The notes under the pieces: generated by a model
Seen by the model: only the letters and a program-made list of their open reading frames with translations
The model's database searches: none
What the model was told of the DNA's origin: nothing
Program-made: the position numbers and the translations under genes
Shown here: piece by piece, positions 8,209 to 14,207 of the stretch
Position numbering within the stretch: position 1 is the stretch's first letter
Layout of the letters: every line of letters begins with the position of its first letter
Assembly: GCA_023416335.1 (NCBI GenBank)
Contig: JAEZHY010000245.1
Location: 1 to 16,847 of the forward strand
Direction: 5' to 3'
DNA from: Pseudomonadota bacterium
Lineage (GTDB): Bacteria; Desulfobacterota; Syntrophobacteria; Syntrophobacterales; Syntrophobacteraceae
Length of the DNA: 16,847 nucleotides

Positions 8209-8475
8209 ATGCAACCGGACAAGATCATCTCGCTGCTGATAGATCTCCAGGAAAAAGCGGACACGCATACGACGGAATACCTCAGATTGCAATATCTGCC
8301 CGGGAACAAGGCGAAAGCGACCGCACATCAGAGAAAAGCGCTCAAGCTTCGGACCAGGATTCTCGACCTGATCCGCAAAATCGCCCTGGCCGAAGGGGAA
8401 GATGCAAGTCATGTTTTCGAGCCGAAAGAATCAGGAAACGCACAGGCAGGCAAGCCCGACACCTCTGCCGCCTAG
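8209..8475 (+). CDS. Small helical protein of unknown function
   Basis: An 88-residue product that I do not recognise. It is charged and predicted mostly helical from residue 3 to about 62 (IISLLIDLQEKADTHTTEYL, then KLRTRILDLIRKIAL), with a hydrophilic, probably disordered tail after about residue 65. No signal peptide, membrane span or cysteines. The start is supported by GGAAGG about 9 bases before the ATG, and codon use resembles its neighbours. It is transcribed away from dnaE across a 164-base space and precedes glmS by about 200 bases on the same strand. It could be a short nucleic-acid-binding or adaptor protein, but nothing in the sequence proves that. Confidence 0.65.
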   Translation: MQPDKIISLLIDLQEKADTHTTEYLRLQYLPGNKAKATAHQRKALKLRTRILDLIRKIALAEGEDASHVFEPKESGNAQAGKPDTSAA

Positions 8476-8521
8476 TTCATCGAAATATTCCTTTACCTTG
8501 CCGCCGATTAGTTATAGAAAC

Positions 8522-8550
8522 CCGGCTATGGACAGGCCGGACCTCTTTTT
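8522..8550 (+). terminator. Weak terminator-like hairpin
   Basis: CCGGC (8522-8526) pairs with GCCGG (8536-8540) over a 9-base loop and is followed within a few bases by TTTTT (8546-8550). A 5-bp stem is short. It may end the small upstream gene before glmS. Confidence 0.35.
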
Positions 8551-8677
8551 GTAAAATCGGCAAATCGCACACAAAGAACGCAATCGAGTCTCGGCCCGTA
8601 GTTCTCTCTGCATTTATTCTTACGGAGCAAGCTTTATTTTTACAGCCTCGACGGACACCATTTGAAGGAAAATTTCT

Positions 8678-10513
8678 ATGTGCGGCATTGTTGGGTACAT
8701 CGGAGCCGGTGAGGGGAAGGACATTTTAATAAACGGCCTCAGGAGGCTGGAATATCGGGGCTACGACAGCGCCGGAATAGCGATGCTGAGTTCCGACTGC
8801 AGGCTCCAGATCGTACGATGCGAAGGCAAACTTTCCGGCCTGGAAAACAGGTTGGCGGATTGCCCTGTCAACGGATCGGTCGGAGTCGCGCACACGCGCT
8901 GGGCTACTCATGGCAGACCTTCGGAAGAAAATGCCCACCCGCATCGATCCGGGCCTTTCGCGCTGGTCCACAACGGAATCATCGAGAATTACGCGGCTCT
9001 CAAATCGGAGCTGGAGAGCCAGGGCCATCGCTTCTCCTCGCAGACGGACACGGAGGTTATCGTTGCTCTTCTCGACCATGAATCGAGGAAGGTCGAAGAC
9101 TATCGCCAGGCCGTGCGCAATACGCTGAGAAAACTCAGGGGAAGCTTCGCGATCGTAATCGTAAACGAGCAGGAGCCAAACCAGCTGGTGGCGGCCAGGC
9201 GGGAAAGCCCTCTCATCCTGGGCCTTACCGACGATGCTTTTCTGCTGGCATCCGATGTGCCGGCCATCCTTCCTTATACGCGACAGGTAGTCTACCTCAA
9301 CGACGACGAACTCGTGTTCATTTCAAGAAACGATTACCGGATAGAATCCCTCCCGGACGGGAAAGAACGGAAGCCCGAACCCCACTGGGTGGATTGGAAT
9401 CCGATCATGGCCGAGAAGGCCGGCTACAAGCATTTCATGCTCAAGGAAATTTACGAGCAGCCCCGGGCAGTCATCGATACCTTCCGCAGCGTTATCGACC
9501 TCGAAAACAAACAGATCCGGTTCCCCGAACTGAATCTGGACGCCGAACTTCTTCGGAAGATCGAGAAGGTCTGCCTCGTTGCATGCGGCACATCCTATCA
9601 CGCCGCGCTGGTCGCAAAATATACGATCGAAGCCTTCTGCAGGGTCCCGGTCGAAGTTGACCTCGCCTCGGAGTTCCGGTCCCGCAACCCGGTCCTCGAC
9701 GACAAGGTCCTCCTGCTGGTCATCAGCCAGTCGGGGGAGACCGCCGACACCCGGGCGGCCCTCAAGGAAGGGCTGGACAAGGGTGCCCATTGCAGGGCAA
9801 TCGTAAATGTGGTCGGAAGCAGCATTGCCAGGATGGCGCACGGCGTGATCTACACGCACGCGGGACCGGAAATCGGAGTGGCTTCGACCAAAGCCTTTAC
9901 GACCCAACTGGTCGCGCTCTACCTGCTGGCGCTCTACTGGGCTTCGGAACTGGGAAAGCTGCCCAGAGACCGCGTTGAGCAATTGATACAGGACATGATA
10001 GAACTCCCCGGGAAGATGGAAAAAGTACTCGCCGATGCCGACAAAATCGGTGCCTGGGCCAGGAGATTCATGATCTACAAGGACTTCCTCTATCTTGCCC
10101 GCGGTCCTCTCTATCCGATTGCGCTGGAAGGCGCGCTCAAGCTCAAGGAAATTTCCTACATCCATGCGGAAGGATATGCCGCCGGCGAGATGAAGCACGG
10201 GCCGATAGCCCTGATAGACGGGGACATGCCGGTCATGGTTCTACTGAAGCAGGGTCCGCTTTTCGAAAAGATGATTTCGAACATCCAGGAAGTGAAAGCA
10301 CGGGACGGCATCACTATCGCCCTTATCGAAGATGCCCCCAGCGATATTGTTGGACCGGCCGAGAATCAATTCATCATGCCCGCTTCATCGGATTGGCTCT
10401 CGCCTGTCCTCTATTCCATTCCGTTGCAGCTTTTCGCCTATCATGTCGCCGTCCTGCGCGGCACCGACGTCGATCAGCCAAGAAACCTGGCCAAGAGCGT
10501 GACGGTGGAATAG
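8678..10513 (+). CDS. glmS: Glutamine--fructose-6-phosphate aminotransferase (isomerizing)
   Basis: GlmS makes glucosamine-6-phosphate from fructose-6-phosphate and glutamine, the entry step to UDP-GlcNAc, peptidoglycan and lipopolysaccharide. The product has 611 residues (E. coli 609). The N-terminal glutaminase domain starts MCGIVGYIGAG, so Cys2 becomes the N-terminal nucleophile, followed by RRLEYRGYDSAG, VAHTRWATHG and HNGIIENY. The isomerase half has two SIS domains with CGTSYHAALVAKY, SQSGETADTRAAL, STKAFTTQ and AEGYAAGEMKHGPIALI. The C-terminus ends LRGTDVDQPRNLAKSVTVE, as in active enzymes. The ATG has AAGGAA about 7 bases upstream. A strong terminator follows. No glmS ribozyme or other structured leader was recognised upstream. 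Confidence 0.98.
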   Translation: MCGIVGYIGAGEGKDILINGLRRLEYRGYDSAGIAMLSSDCRLQIVRCEGKLSGLENRLADCPVNGSVGVAHTRWATHGRPSEENAHPHRSGPFALVHNGIIENYAALKSELESQGHRFSSQTDTEVIVALLDHESRKVEDYRQAVRNTLRKLRGSFAIVIVNEQEPNQLVAARRESPLILGLTDDAFLLASDVPAILPYTRQVVYLNDDELVFISRNDYRIESLPDGKERKPEPHWVDWNPIMAEKAGYKHFMLKEIYEQPRAVIDTFRSVIDLENKQIRFPELNLDAELLRKIEKVCLVACGTSYHAALVAKYTIEAFCRVPVEVDLASEFRSRNPVLDDKVLLLVISQSGETADTRAALKEGLDKGAHCRAIVNVVGSSIARMAHGVIYTHAGPEIGVASTKAFTTQLVALYLLALYWASELGKLPRDRVEQLIQDMIELPGKMEKVLADADKIGAWARRFMIYKDFLYLARGPLYPIALEGALKLKEISYIHAEGYAAGEMKHGPIALIDGDMPVMVLLKQGPLFEKMISNIQEVKARDGITIALIEDAPSDIVGPAENQFIMPASSDWLSPVLYSIPLQLFAYHVAVLRGTDVDQPRNLAKSVTVE

Positions 10514-10568
10514 GCCGGCGTGCGCGGACAGAGTAGCCTGGCAAGTTCCACATAGTTATTTAATGTAG

Positions 10569-10606
10569 CGGGGCTCTCAGCCAAAATCTGAGAGCCCCGT
10601 TTTTTT
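10569..10606 (+). terminator. Strong rho-independent terminator of glmS
   Basis: Perfect 12-bp stem CGGGGCTCTCAG/CTGAGAGCCCCG (10569-10580, 10588-10599), loop CCAAAAT, then seven T (10600-10606). It abuts the heptad repeat at 10609 and faces the convergent L,D-transpeptidase gene. Confidence 0.95.
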
Positions 10607-10608
10607 CA

Positions 10609-10647
10609 GTTCACTGCTCACGGTTCACTGTTCACTGTCTGTTCACT
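10609..10647. repeat. Heptad repeat block overlapping the transpeptidase stop codon
   Basis: Heptads GTTCACT, GCTCACG, GTTCACT, GTTCACT (10609-10636), a GTCT interruption, then GTTCACT (10641-10647). 10607-10630 is identical over 24 bp to 365-388. The stop codon of the minus-strand transpeptidase (10643-10645) lies inside the last heptad. Confidence 0.85.
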
Positions 10648-11296
10648 TTTCTTTCGCATGTACATACAACAGGCTCCCGCCTTTTATCCTGTCTATCACC
10701 GCCTCCGCGTATTCCCTCGGGATTGCGGGACATCCAAGGCTTCGCCCCAGCCTGCCCCGGTTCAGCACAACCGAATGCGGCCCCGCATAGTGCGCTCCGT
10801 GCATAACGATCTTGCGGCTCAAGGCATTGTCGTTTATGCCCTTCTGCAAACCGATCAGTTCCAGGGTGGGACCCAGTTTACCGTAATATTTGCTTCCGGT
10901 CCGAAAGAATCCCCGGGAACTCTGGAAAGACTCGTGAGAGTTCGAAAATTTCGTCGCGTAAAGCCAGCCCGAATTCTTTCCGTGCGACACCAGAAGCTTC
11001 TGGACAGCGCCATTATCCAGATTTATCAAATACAACCGGTTGGAGCTGGACGGCTTCGTATAATCTATCACTGTGAGATAATGGAGATTTTTGAATTCGC
11101 GCCGGTGTACGCGGAGATACTCGAAAGCGATCGAAAAAGGATCGCCCCCTTCGAAGGTGCCTTTGATCTTGGGCACCGGAGGCAGCGGTTTGAAAACTGC
11201 CGAAGATCTCCTGCCCAGCCATTGGTCCGGCCAGGCAAGCAGCAGAACCGCGAATGCGACAAGTATTATGATAAGGATCTTTCCTGGTTTGCTCAT
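10643..11296 (-). CDS. YkuD-type murein L,D-transpeptidase, membrane-anchored
   Basis: A 217-residue product of the YkuD_2-type L,D-transpeptidase catalytic family, expected to form or rearrange 3-3 crosslinks in peptidoglycan or attach proteins to it. Residues 7-22 (ILIIILVAFAVLLLAW) form a signal anchor, so the enzyme should face the periplasm. Family motifs are VIDYTKPSSSNRLYLINL (76-93), VSHGKNSG (103-110), SSRGFFRTG (126-134), GINDNALSRKIVMHGAHY (153-170, catalytic-site His166) and GRSLGCPAI (184-192, nucleophile Cys189). Length is usual for the family. AGGA lies about 8 bases before the ATG. It converges on glmS, which supplies a peptidoglycan precursor, but no shared transcript is possible. 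Its stop codon sits in a heptad repeat, so the extreme C-terminus (HAKEK) may not be ancestral. Confidence 0.92.
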   Translation of the reverse strand: MSKPGKILIIILVAFAVLLLAWPDQWLGRRSSAVFKPLPPVPKIKGTFEGGDPFSIAFEYLRVHRREFKNLHYLTVIDYTKPSSSNRLYLINLDNGAVQKLLVSHGKNSGWLYATKFSNSHESFQSSRGFFRTGSKYYGKLGPTLELIGLQKGINDNALSRKIVMHGAHYAGPHSVVLNRGRLGRSLGCPAIPREYAEAVIDRIKGGSLLYVHAKEK

Positions 11297-11443
11297 GAAT
11301 CGTTCCTGAATGTTTCACTAAACGAATGGCTGCAATGTTAAAACTTGCGGGATAAAATTGGAACTGGAAAGTGGGACAAATCCGTCCCGAAATGGGCGGC
11401 AATCGATTCTACTTTCATGGCGTGCCCTGATCTGAGTTAGCAA

Positions 11444-11472
11444 TTGACATAACTGGGGAAAACTGCTAGTCA
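11444..11472 (+). promoter_or_regulatory. Probable pyrR promoter
   Basis: A perfect -35 TTGACA (11444-11449), 17 bases, then TAGTCA (11467-11472) preceded by TGC, giving an extended -10 layout. The -10 itself is only a 3/6 match. The start would lie near 11479, about 95 bases upstream of pyrR. Confidence 0.5.
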
Positions 11473-11500
11473 ATAATTCTGGAACCGGAACTTAGGGTCA

Positions 11501-11551
11501 AGCCGAATCGGCTTTTCAAAAGGGTGCCAGCCAGGCGCCCTTTTAGTTTTT
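11501..11551 (+). promoter_or_regulatory. Candidate attenuator in the pyrR leader
   Basis: Between the promoter and the pyrR start, a hairpin AAGCC/GGCTT near 11499-11514 is followed at once by an 11-bp stem AAAAGGGTGCC/GGCGCCCTTTT (11518-11528, 11534-11544, one T.G pair, 5-base loop) and a T-rich tail ending at 11551. This is a good intrinsic terminator placed about 22 bases before pyrR. No plus-strand gene lies between it and the glmS terminator, so it most simply acts on the pyrR leader transcript. A clear PyrR-binding loop consensus was not found. Confidence 0.6.
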
Positions 11552-11573
11552 GCTTGTGAGGCAGGACAGAACA

Positions 11574-12143
11574 ATGGGACATGACAGCGGACGTATCGTT
11601 ATGGAAGGTCGGGAGATCCAGGCTGCCCTGGAGCGGCTTGCGAACGAGATAATCACCGCAACTCAGGACCCGCGAAAACTTGCCCTCGTCGGGATCCATA
11701 CGGGTGGGGTTTTCCTGGCCCGGAGGCTGGAGTCCATCATATCCCGAAAGCTCTCGGTCTCCGTTCCGGTCGGCAGCCTTGATATTACTTTGTACAGGGA
11801 CGACTGGACACGGCTCCATACACAGCCGGTGCTCAAGGGGACAAACCTCCCCTTCCGTATTGACGATCTCGAACTGGTCCTCGTGGACGATGTTCTCTAC
11901 ACCGGACGAACGATCCGGGCTGCGCTGGATGCCATCATCGATTACGGCCGGCCCAAAAGGGTCCAGGTGGCCGTCCTGGTTGACAGGGACCACCGGGAGC
12001 TTCCGATCTGCGGCCAGTTCGTCGGATTCGCACTCGAGACGCAGGCTGAGGAACAGGTCAACGTACTTCTTTCCGAAAAAGACGGCGTGGACAGAATAGT
12101 GGTCGAAAGTCCCCGAACCGTGCATTCGGAGGCAGGCGCCTGA
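11574..12143 (+). CDS. pyrR: Bifunctional pyrimidine operon regulator / uracil phosphoribosyltransferase
   Basis: A 189-residue PRTase-fold protein matching PyrR, which binds pyr mRNA in response to UMP/UTP and often has weak uracil phosphoribosyltransferase activity. Key stretches are LVGIHTGGVFLARRL (38-52), DITLYRDDW (70-78), the PRPP-binding loop LVLVDDVLYTGRTIRAALDA (101-120), GRPKRVQVAVLVDRDHRELP (125-144) and a C-terminal region typical of the family. An upstream TTG at 11550 is in frame but would start inside the terminator tail. The ATG at 11574 with AGGA about 7 bases upstream fits family N-termini better. No other pyr gene is adjacent, so it stands alone behind its own leader. Confidence 0.95.
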   Translation: MGHDSGRIVMEGREIQAALERLANEIITATQDPRKLALVGIHTGGVFLARRLESIISRKLSVSVPVGSLDITLYRDDWTRLHTQPVLKGTNLPFRIDDLELVLVDDVLYTGRTIRAALDAIIDYGRPKRVQVAVLVDRDHRELPICGQFVGFALETQAEEQVNVLLSEKDGVDRIVVESPRTVHSEAGA

Positions 12144-12215
12144 TATTGCTGCGATGAGGCTGCAAGGACGGCCTGCGGAGCGGTCCGGCAGCAGACCTCG
12201 GGCACATGTGAAAAG

Positions 12216-12247
12216 CGGCAGGAATTTCCATTTGAAAATTCCTGCCG
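12216..12247. repeat. Perfect 12-bp inverted repeat before tRNA-Gly
   Basis: CGGCAGGAATTT (12216-12227) and AAATTCCTGCCG (12236-12247) form a perfect stem with an 8-base loop. There is no T-run on the plus strand; on the minus strand a short CTTTTC follows. It may end pyrR transcription by processing, or act as a control site, since a possible -35 box overlaps it. Confidence 0.6.
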
Positions 12248-12260
12248 GAAGTGGTAAATA
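12232..12260 (+). promoter_or_regulatory. Possible tRNA-Gly promoter
   Basis: TTGAAA (12232-12237), 17 bases, then TAAATA (12255-12260), ending 13 bases before the tRNA. Spacing is ideal but the -10 match is only 3/6. The -35 box lies in the loop and right arm of the inverted repeat. Confidence 0.35.
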
Positions 12261-12272
12261 CTCTCTGTTCGA

Positions 12273-12349
12273 GCGGGAGTAGCTCAGTTGGCTAGAGCAT
12301 CAGCCTTCCAAGCTGAGGGTCGCGGGTTCGAAGCCCGTCTCCCGCTCCA
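12273..12349 (+). tRNA. tRNA-Gly (anticodon TCC)
   Basis: The full cloverleaf is visible: acceptor GCGGGAG/CTCCCGC, D arm GCTC...GAGC, anticodon stem TCAGC/GCTGA with loop CTTCCAA (anticodon TCC at 12307-12309), T arm GCGGG-TTCGAAG-CCCGT, discriminator T and an encoded CCA (12347-12349). It reads GGA, with wobble to other Gly codons. Two terminators follow directly. Confidence 0.98.
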
Positions 12350-12372
12350 CTTTCAGAATTGATCGCAATCCG

Positions 12373-12406
12373 ACCGCCGGCAGTTTTTGCTTGCGGTTTC
12401 TTTTTT
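12373..12406 (+). terminator. First tandem terminator after tRNA-Gly
   Basis: ACCGC (12373-12377) pairs with GCGGT (12393-12397), with an inner GCA/TGC pairing across a small internal loop, followed by TTTCTTTTTT up to 12406. Confidence 0.6.
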
Positions 12407-12437
12407 GGAGGGCCGGTAATGAGGGCTCTCCTTTTTT
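12407..12437 (+). terminator. Second tandem terminator after tRNA-Gly
   Basis: GGAGGGCC (12407-12414) pairs with GGCTCTCC (12424-12431) with one G.T pair and a 9-base loop, then six T (12432-12437). Confidence 0.8.
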
Positions 12438-12648
12438 ATTTTAATGGGGATGCAAAATCTCGTCGGATCAGAGAAATCGCGATGGATCAACAATGGAAGC
12501 CGGCCGGACATCTCTAATCCAATATGCAAGTTGGAGATTACACTGGAAAGAATCTTTGTCGGACTCTTCCGGTCCGTTGCATTTTTTTCGATTGACCCGA
12601 TGATTAAGATCAAACTAGACGGGCACTGGCATGCATATTGGGGGAAAA

Positions 12649-12825
12649 ATGAAAACAGTCAGAATCGTGTACCGGCAGGAGAGTGATGGAATGTGGCTGG
12701 GCCACTTTGAGGCCTACCCGGACTACATGACTCAAGGCGAGACTCTCGAAGAACTGAAAGACAATCTCCGAGACATCCTCATTGACCTGGAGAGCAAGAA
12801 TATTCCAATGATACGGACCCACTAG
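12649..12825 (+). CDS. HicB-family protein (solo, short)
   Basis: A 58-residue product matching the N-terminal partial-RNase-H-like fold of HicB antitoxins: MKTVRIVYRQESDGMWLGHF, then YPDYMTQGETLEELKDNLRDILIDL. HicB proteins neutralise the mRNA-cutting toxin HicA, though many solo homologues exist. An earlier in-frame ATG (12631) adds six codons, but ATG 12649 follows a GGGGGAAAA ribosome-binding site. The protein stops soon after IPMIR, where relatives commonly continue with a short C-terminal strand or a DNA-binding domain, so it may be trimmed. No HicA-like frame (Arg-Arg-Asp start, GxxH motif) was found on either side. It may therefore be an orphan antitoxin or a remnant of a toxin-antitoxin pair. 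Confidence 0.75.
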   Translation: MKTVRIVYRQESDGMWLGHFEAYPDYMTQGETLEELKDNLRDILIDLESKNIPMIRTH

Positions 12826-13209
12826 GATATGGCGGTCTAACGACGTTTCAGCCATCGCAAAAGCAACTCAGGAATTCCCCTCCTTCTATCGCATGTCGTA
12901 GAGTTGTTTTCCATCATAAGCAATAAAAATCTCCTTTCGGGACGGATCGAAACAGATACGATCGAAAACACGAAGCACCTCGCATAGCCGCCCTCCTCGC
13001 TCGATATGGCATGCGCGAAAGGCATCTGAGCGGCGGCGTTCGGTATAACCATAACCGCAAAACTATCCTTCTTACATCACGTACGTGCAAAATACGGGAT
13101 TCAGCCAATTTAAGTTCCCGCATCCTGTTCTTAAATCAGCAATTAATCCGGCAATGAAAATCGAGGAAGGGCCACCCTAACCGATCCCTTGCAACCATGC
13201 GAGGCCCTT
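12826..13209. other. Sparse region after hicB
   Basis: These 384 bases hold no start-to-stop gene that I can defend. A protein-like minus-strand frame (12886-13062) is listed separately. The rest shows no strong promoter, terminator or repeat. Confidence 0.4.
12886..13062 (-). pseudogene. Possible gene remnant: start-less protein-like frame
   Basis: Between two in-frame stops on the minus strand lie 58 codons with protein-like composition, ending LRVFDRICFDPSRKEIFIAYDG and then KQLYDMR. The alternating polar/hydrophobic run KEIFIAYDGKQLYDM suggests a beta hairpin. There is no ATG, GTG or TTG near the beginning, so either the start has been lost or the frame is accidental. I do not recognise the family. 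Confidence 0.25.
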
Positions 13210-13290
13210 ATGCACCGATACATCTTTGTCCTGATCTGGTTGGCCCTGATGTCTTCTTTCAGTTACTGGCTGGTGTTGTTGATTCGTTGA
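13210..13290 (+). CDS. Tiny single-span membrane peptide A
   Basis: A 26-residue open frame consisting almost wholly of one membrane span: MHRYIFVLIWLALMSSFSYW followed by LVLLIR. GCGAGG lies 5-6 bases before the ATG. It aligns residue by residue with the frame that starts 120 bases downstream (shared Tyr4, Leu-Ile at 8-9, Trp10 and a Ser-Phe pair), and the DNA shares TCCTGATCTGG, which suggests tandem duplication. Function unknown; single-span peptides of this size include enzyme-complex subunits and type I toxins. Confidence 0.45.
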   Translation: MHRYIFVLIWLALMSSFSYWLVLLIR

Positions 13291-13329
13291 CCCGATGCGC
13301 AGGTGCCACCTCTTGAGCGAGGTGATGTC

Positions 13330-13437
13330 ATGGAATGGTACTTTTGGCTCCTGATCTGGATCCTGGCAAGCTTTCCGGCATCGCTGCTTATCTGCAGATG
13401 CTTTTCCGTCGGAGAGGAACAACCTGAAGACAGGTAA
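13330..13437 (+). CDS. Tiny single-span membrane peptide B
   Basis: A 35-residue open frame with an aromatic-rich span (MEWYFWLLIWILASF, then PASLLICRCFS) and an acidic tail (GEEQPEDR). GAGGTGA lies about 5 bases before the ATG, a good ribosome-binding site. It resembles peptide A and the N-terminus of the 14810 frame. The WYFWLLIW start loosely recalls the small CydX subunit of cytochrome bd oxidase (WYFAWILG), but no oxidase genes are nearby, so I do not assign that role. Confidence 0.5.
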   Translation: MEWYFWLLIWILASFPASLLICRCFSVGEEQPEDR

Positions 13438-13443
13438 ACAATG

Positions 13444-13470
13444 CCCGGAAGGGAATTCCCAAAATCCGGG
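13444..13470. repeat. Nested hairpin after peptide B
   Basis: CCCGGA (13444-13449) pairs with TCCGGG (13465-13470), enclosing a GGGAATTCCC palindrome (13451-13460). There is no T-run. It lies just past the peptide B stop and could end its transcript. Confidence 0.4.
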
Positions 13471-13520
13471 TGATTAAGCCCAAGCCGCTTTCAGGACTGC
13501 CGTCTCGCATGAGAACTGGG

Positions 13521-13536
13521 CAAACCGCCTCTCTCC
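13521..13536 (+). repeat. Left copy of a 16-bp inverted repeat
   Basis: CAAACCGCCTCTCTCC is the exact reverse complement of 13947-13962. An outer GAAC-GGG segment also matches imperfectly. Together the copies enclose the 62-residue membrane protein gene and its promoter. Confidence 0.8.
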
Positions 13537-13601
13537 CTCCCCGGCATCAACATTCGCATTCGAACAGGAAGTGTCCTTTTGTATTCATTGAAACAGCCGG
13601 A

Positions 13602-13790
13602 TCAATCGGCTTCATCTTTCCCTTTCAGACGACGGATCTTGAAATAGAACGTGAGTACGCCAAAGAGGAACAGAGCCAACCCGCTGATACAGAGAAACCA
13701 GGCCCTCCATTCAATCAGGGAGTCCATCCCGCCGCGAAACAAAATGAGTCCAACGACAATTCCAAGAAGAGCAAAAAAGTTCAGCAACAT
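13602..13790 (-). CDS. Small two-span membrane protein
   Basis: A 62-residue product with two predicted membrane helices, about residues 3-18 (LNFFALLGIVVGLILF) and 31-50 (WFLCISGLALFLFGVLTFYF), joined by a short loop and ending in a basic KIRRLKGK segment. By the positive-inside rule the C-terminus is probably cytoplasmic. GAGGA lies about 7 bases before the ATG. A well-formed promoter is upstream, so this is very likely an expressed gene although I do not recognise the family. It is flanked at 13521-13536 and 13947-13962 by a perfect inverted repeat and lies antisense to the tiny-peptide genes. Confidence 0.7.
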   Translation of the reverse strand: MLLNFFALLGIVVGLILFRGGMDSLIEWRAWFLCISGLALFLFGVLTFYFKIRRLKGKDEAD

Positions 13791-13848
13791 TTGATGTCCT
13801 CTTTTTCTTTAGAAGGAACCCACAGCCCACCCGAGCCGAATCTCTCGA

Positions 13849-13877
13849 TTTATAAACTGAGGTACGCACTATTGCAA
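13849..13877 (-). promoter_or_regulatory. Sigma70-type promoter for the two-span membrane protein gene
   Basis: On the minus strand TTGCAA (13872-13877), exactly 17 bases, then TATAAA (13849-13854, 5/6 match). The start would fall near 13842, giving a leader of about 50 bases. Confidence 0.65.
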
Positions 13878-13946
13878 CCGATTCGAACAACTATGACGAT
13901 CCGGTGATGCACCGGCACGAAAAAGGATGGCGAAACAAAAGGAAGA

Positions 13947-13962
13947 GGAGAGAGGCGGTTTG
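13947..13962 (-). repeat. Right copy of a 16-bp inverted repeat
   Basis: GGAGAGAGGCGGTTTG, the exact reverse complement of 13521-13536. Locally GAGGAGAG just before it can also pair with CTCTCCTC downstream at 13977-13984. Confidence 0.8.
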
Positions 13963-14040
13963 TCCCCGTTCCACCCCTCTCCTCAAGTAAGGAGGCTAAC
14001 GACAAGAATATTATAACTCATCGATTTAAAAGGAATATCC

Positions 14041-14069
14041 TTGACACAATAATTATTTTTAAATCTAAT
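14041..14069 (+). promoter_or_regulatory. Near-consensus sigma70 promoter with no obvious gene
   Basis: TTGACA (14041-14046), exactly 17 bases, then TCTAAT (14064-14069, 5/6 match), in an AT-rich setting. The predicted start is near 14076. The nearest plus-strand open frame begins about 380 bases downstream, so the product may be a small RNA or a long leader. Confidence 0.7.
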
Positions 14070-14176
14070 TCATTATCACCTGCGCACTTCCGGTCCGAAT
14101 GGGTATTTTTGAGAGCATAGCACCGGGATACGGAAAAAGATTCTGCCCCAGCCCGGCAGGCCGCCCCCTTTGCCTA

Positions 14177-14207
14177 CCGGCGCTCATGGAGCCGGAAACT
14201 CGATTTT
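14177..14207 (+). terminator. Possible terminator of a short transcript
   Basis: CCGGCGCTC (14177-14185) can pair with GAGCCGG (14189-14195) with a two-base bulge and a tight loop; ATTTTT follows at 14203-14208. Imperfect and somewhat distant from the T-run. Confidence 0.25.

Noticed and set aside
8476..8677. glmS ribozyme or riboswitch upstream of glmS
   Set aside because: No recognisable ribozyme core or strong leader structure was found; only a short weak hairpin is present.
9323..10198. Minus-strand open frame of 291 codons within glmS
   Set aside because: Antisense shadow of an intact, motif-complete glmS.
11373..11388. GGGAC/GTCCC inverted repeat between the transpeptidase gene and pyrR
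   Set aside because: A 5-bp stem with a 6-base loop is too short to call an operator without comparative support.
11466..12125. Minus-strand frame opposite pyrR
   Set aside because: It crosses the pyrR leader terminator and the whole of pyrR, and shows no family features.
12444..12686. 80-codon plus frame overlapping the start of hicB
   Set aside because: No ribosome-binding site, no domain, and it overlaps the better supported hicB frame.
12826..12900. HicA toxin remnant or an attC-like site after hicB
   Set aside because: The plus frames have early stops and lack the GxxH HicA motif; the TCTAACG string has no matching partner core downstream for an attC fold.
13521..13536. Vector or lac-derived sequence, because CAAACCGCCTCTC also occurs in lac/cloning-vector DNA
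   Set aside because: The match is limited to about 13-14 bases, the surroundings are unrelated, and the repeat is present twice in inverted orientation here.
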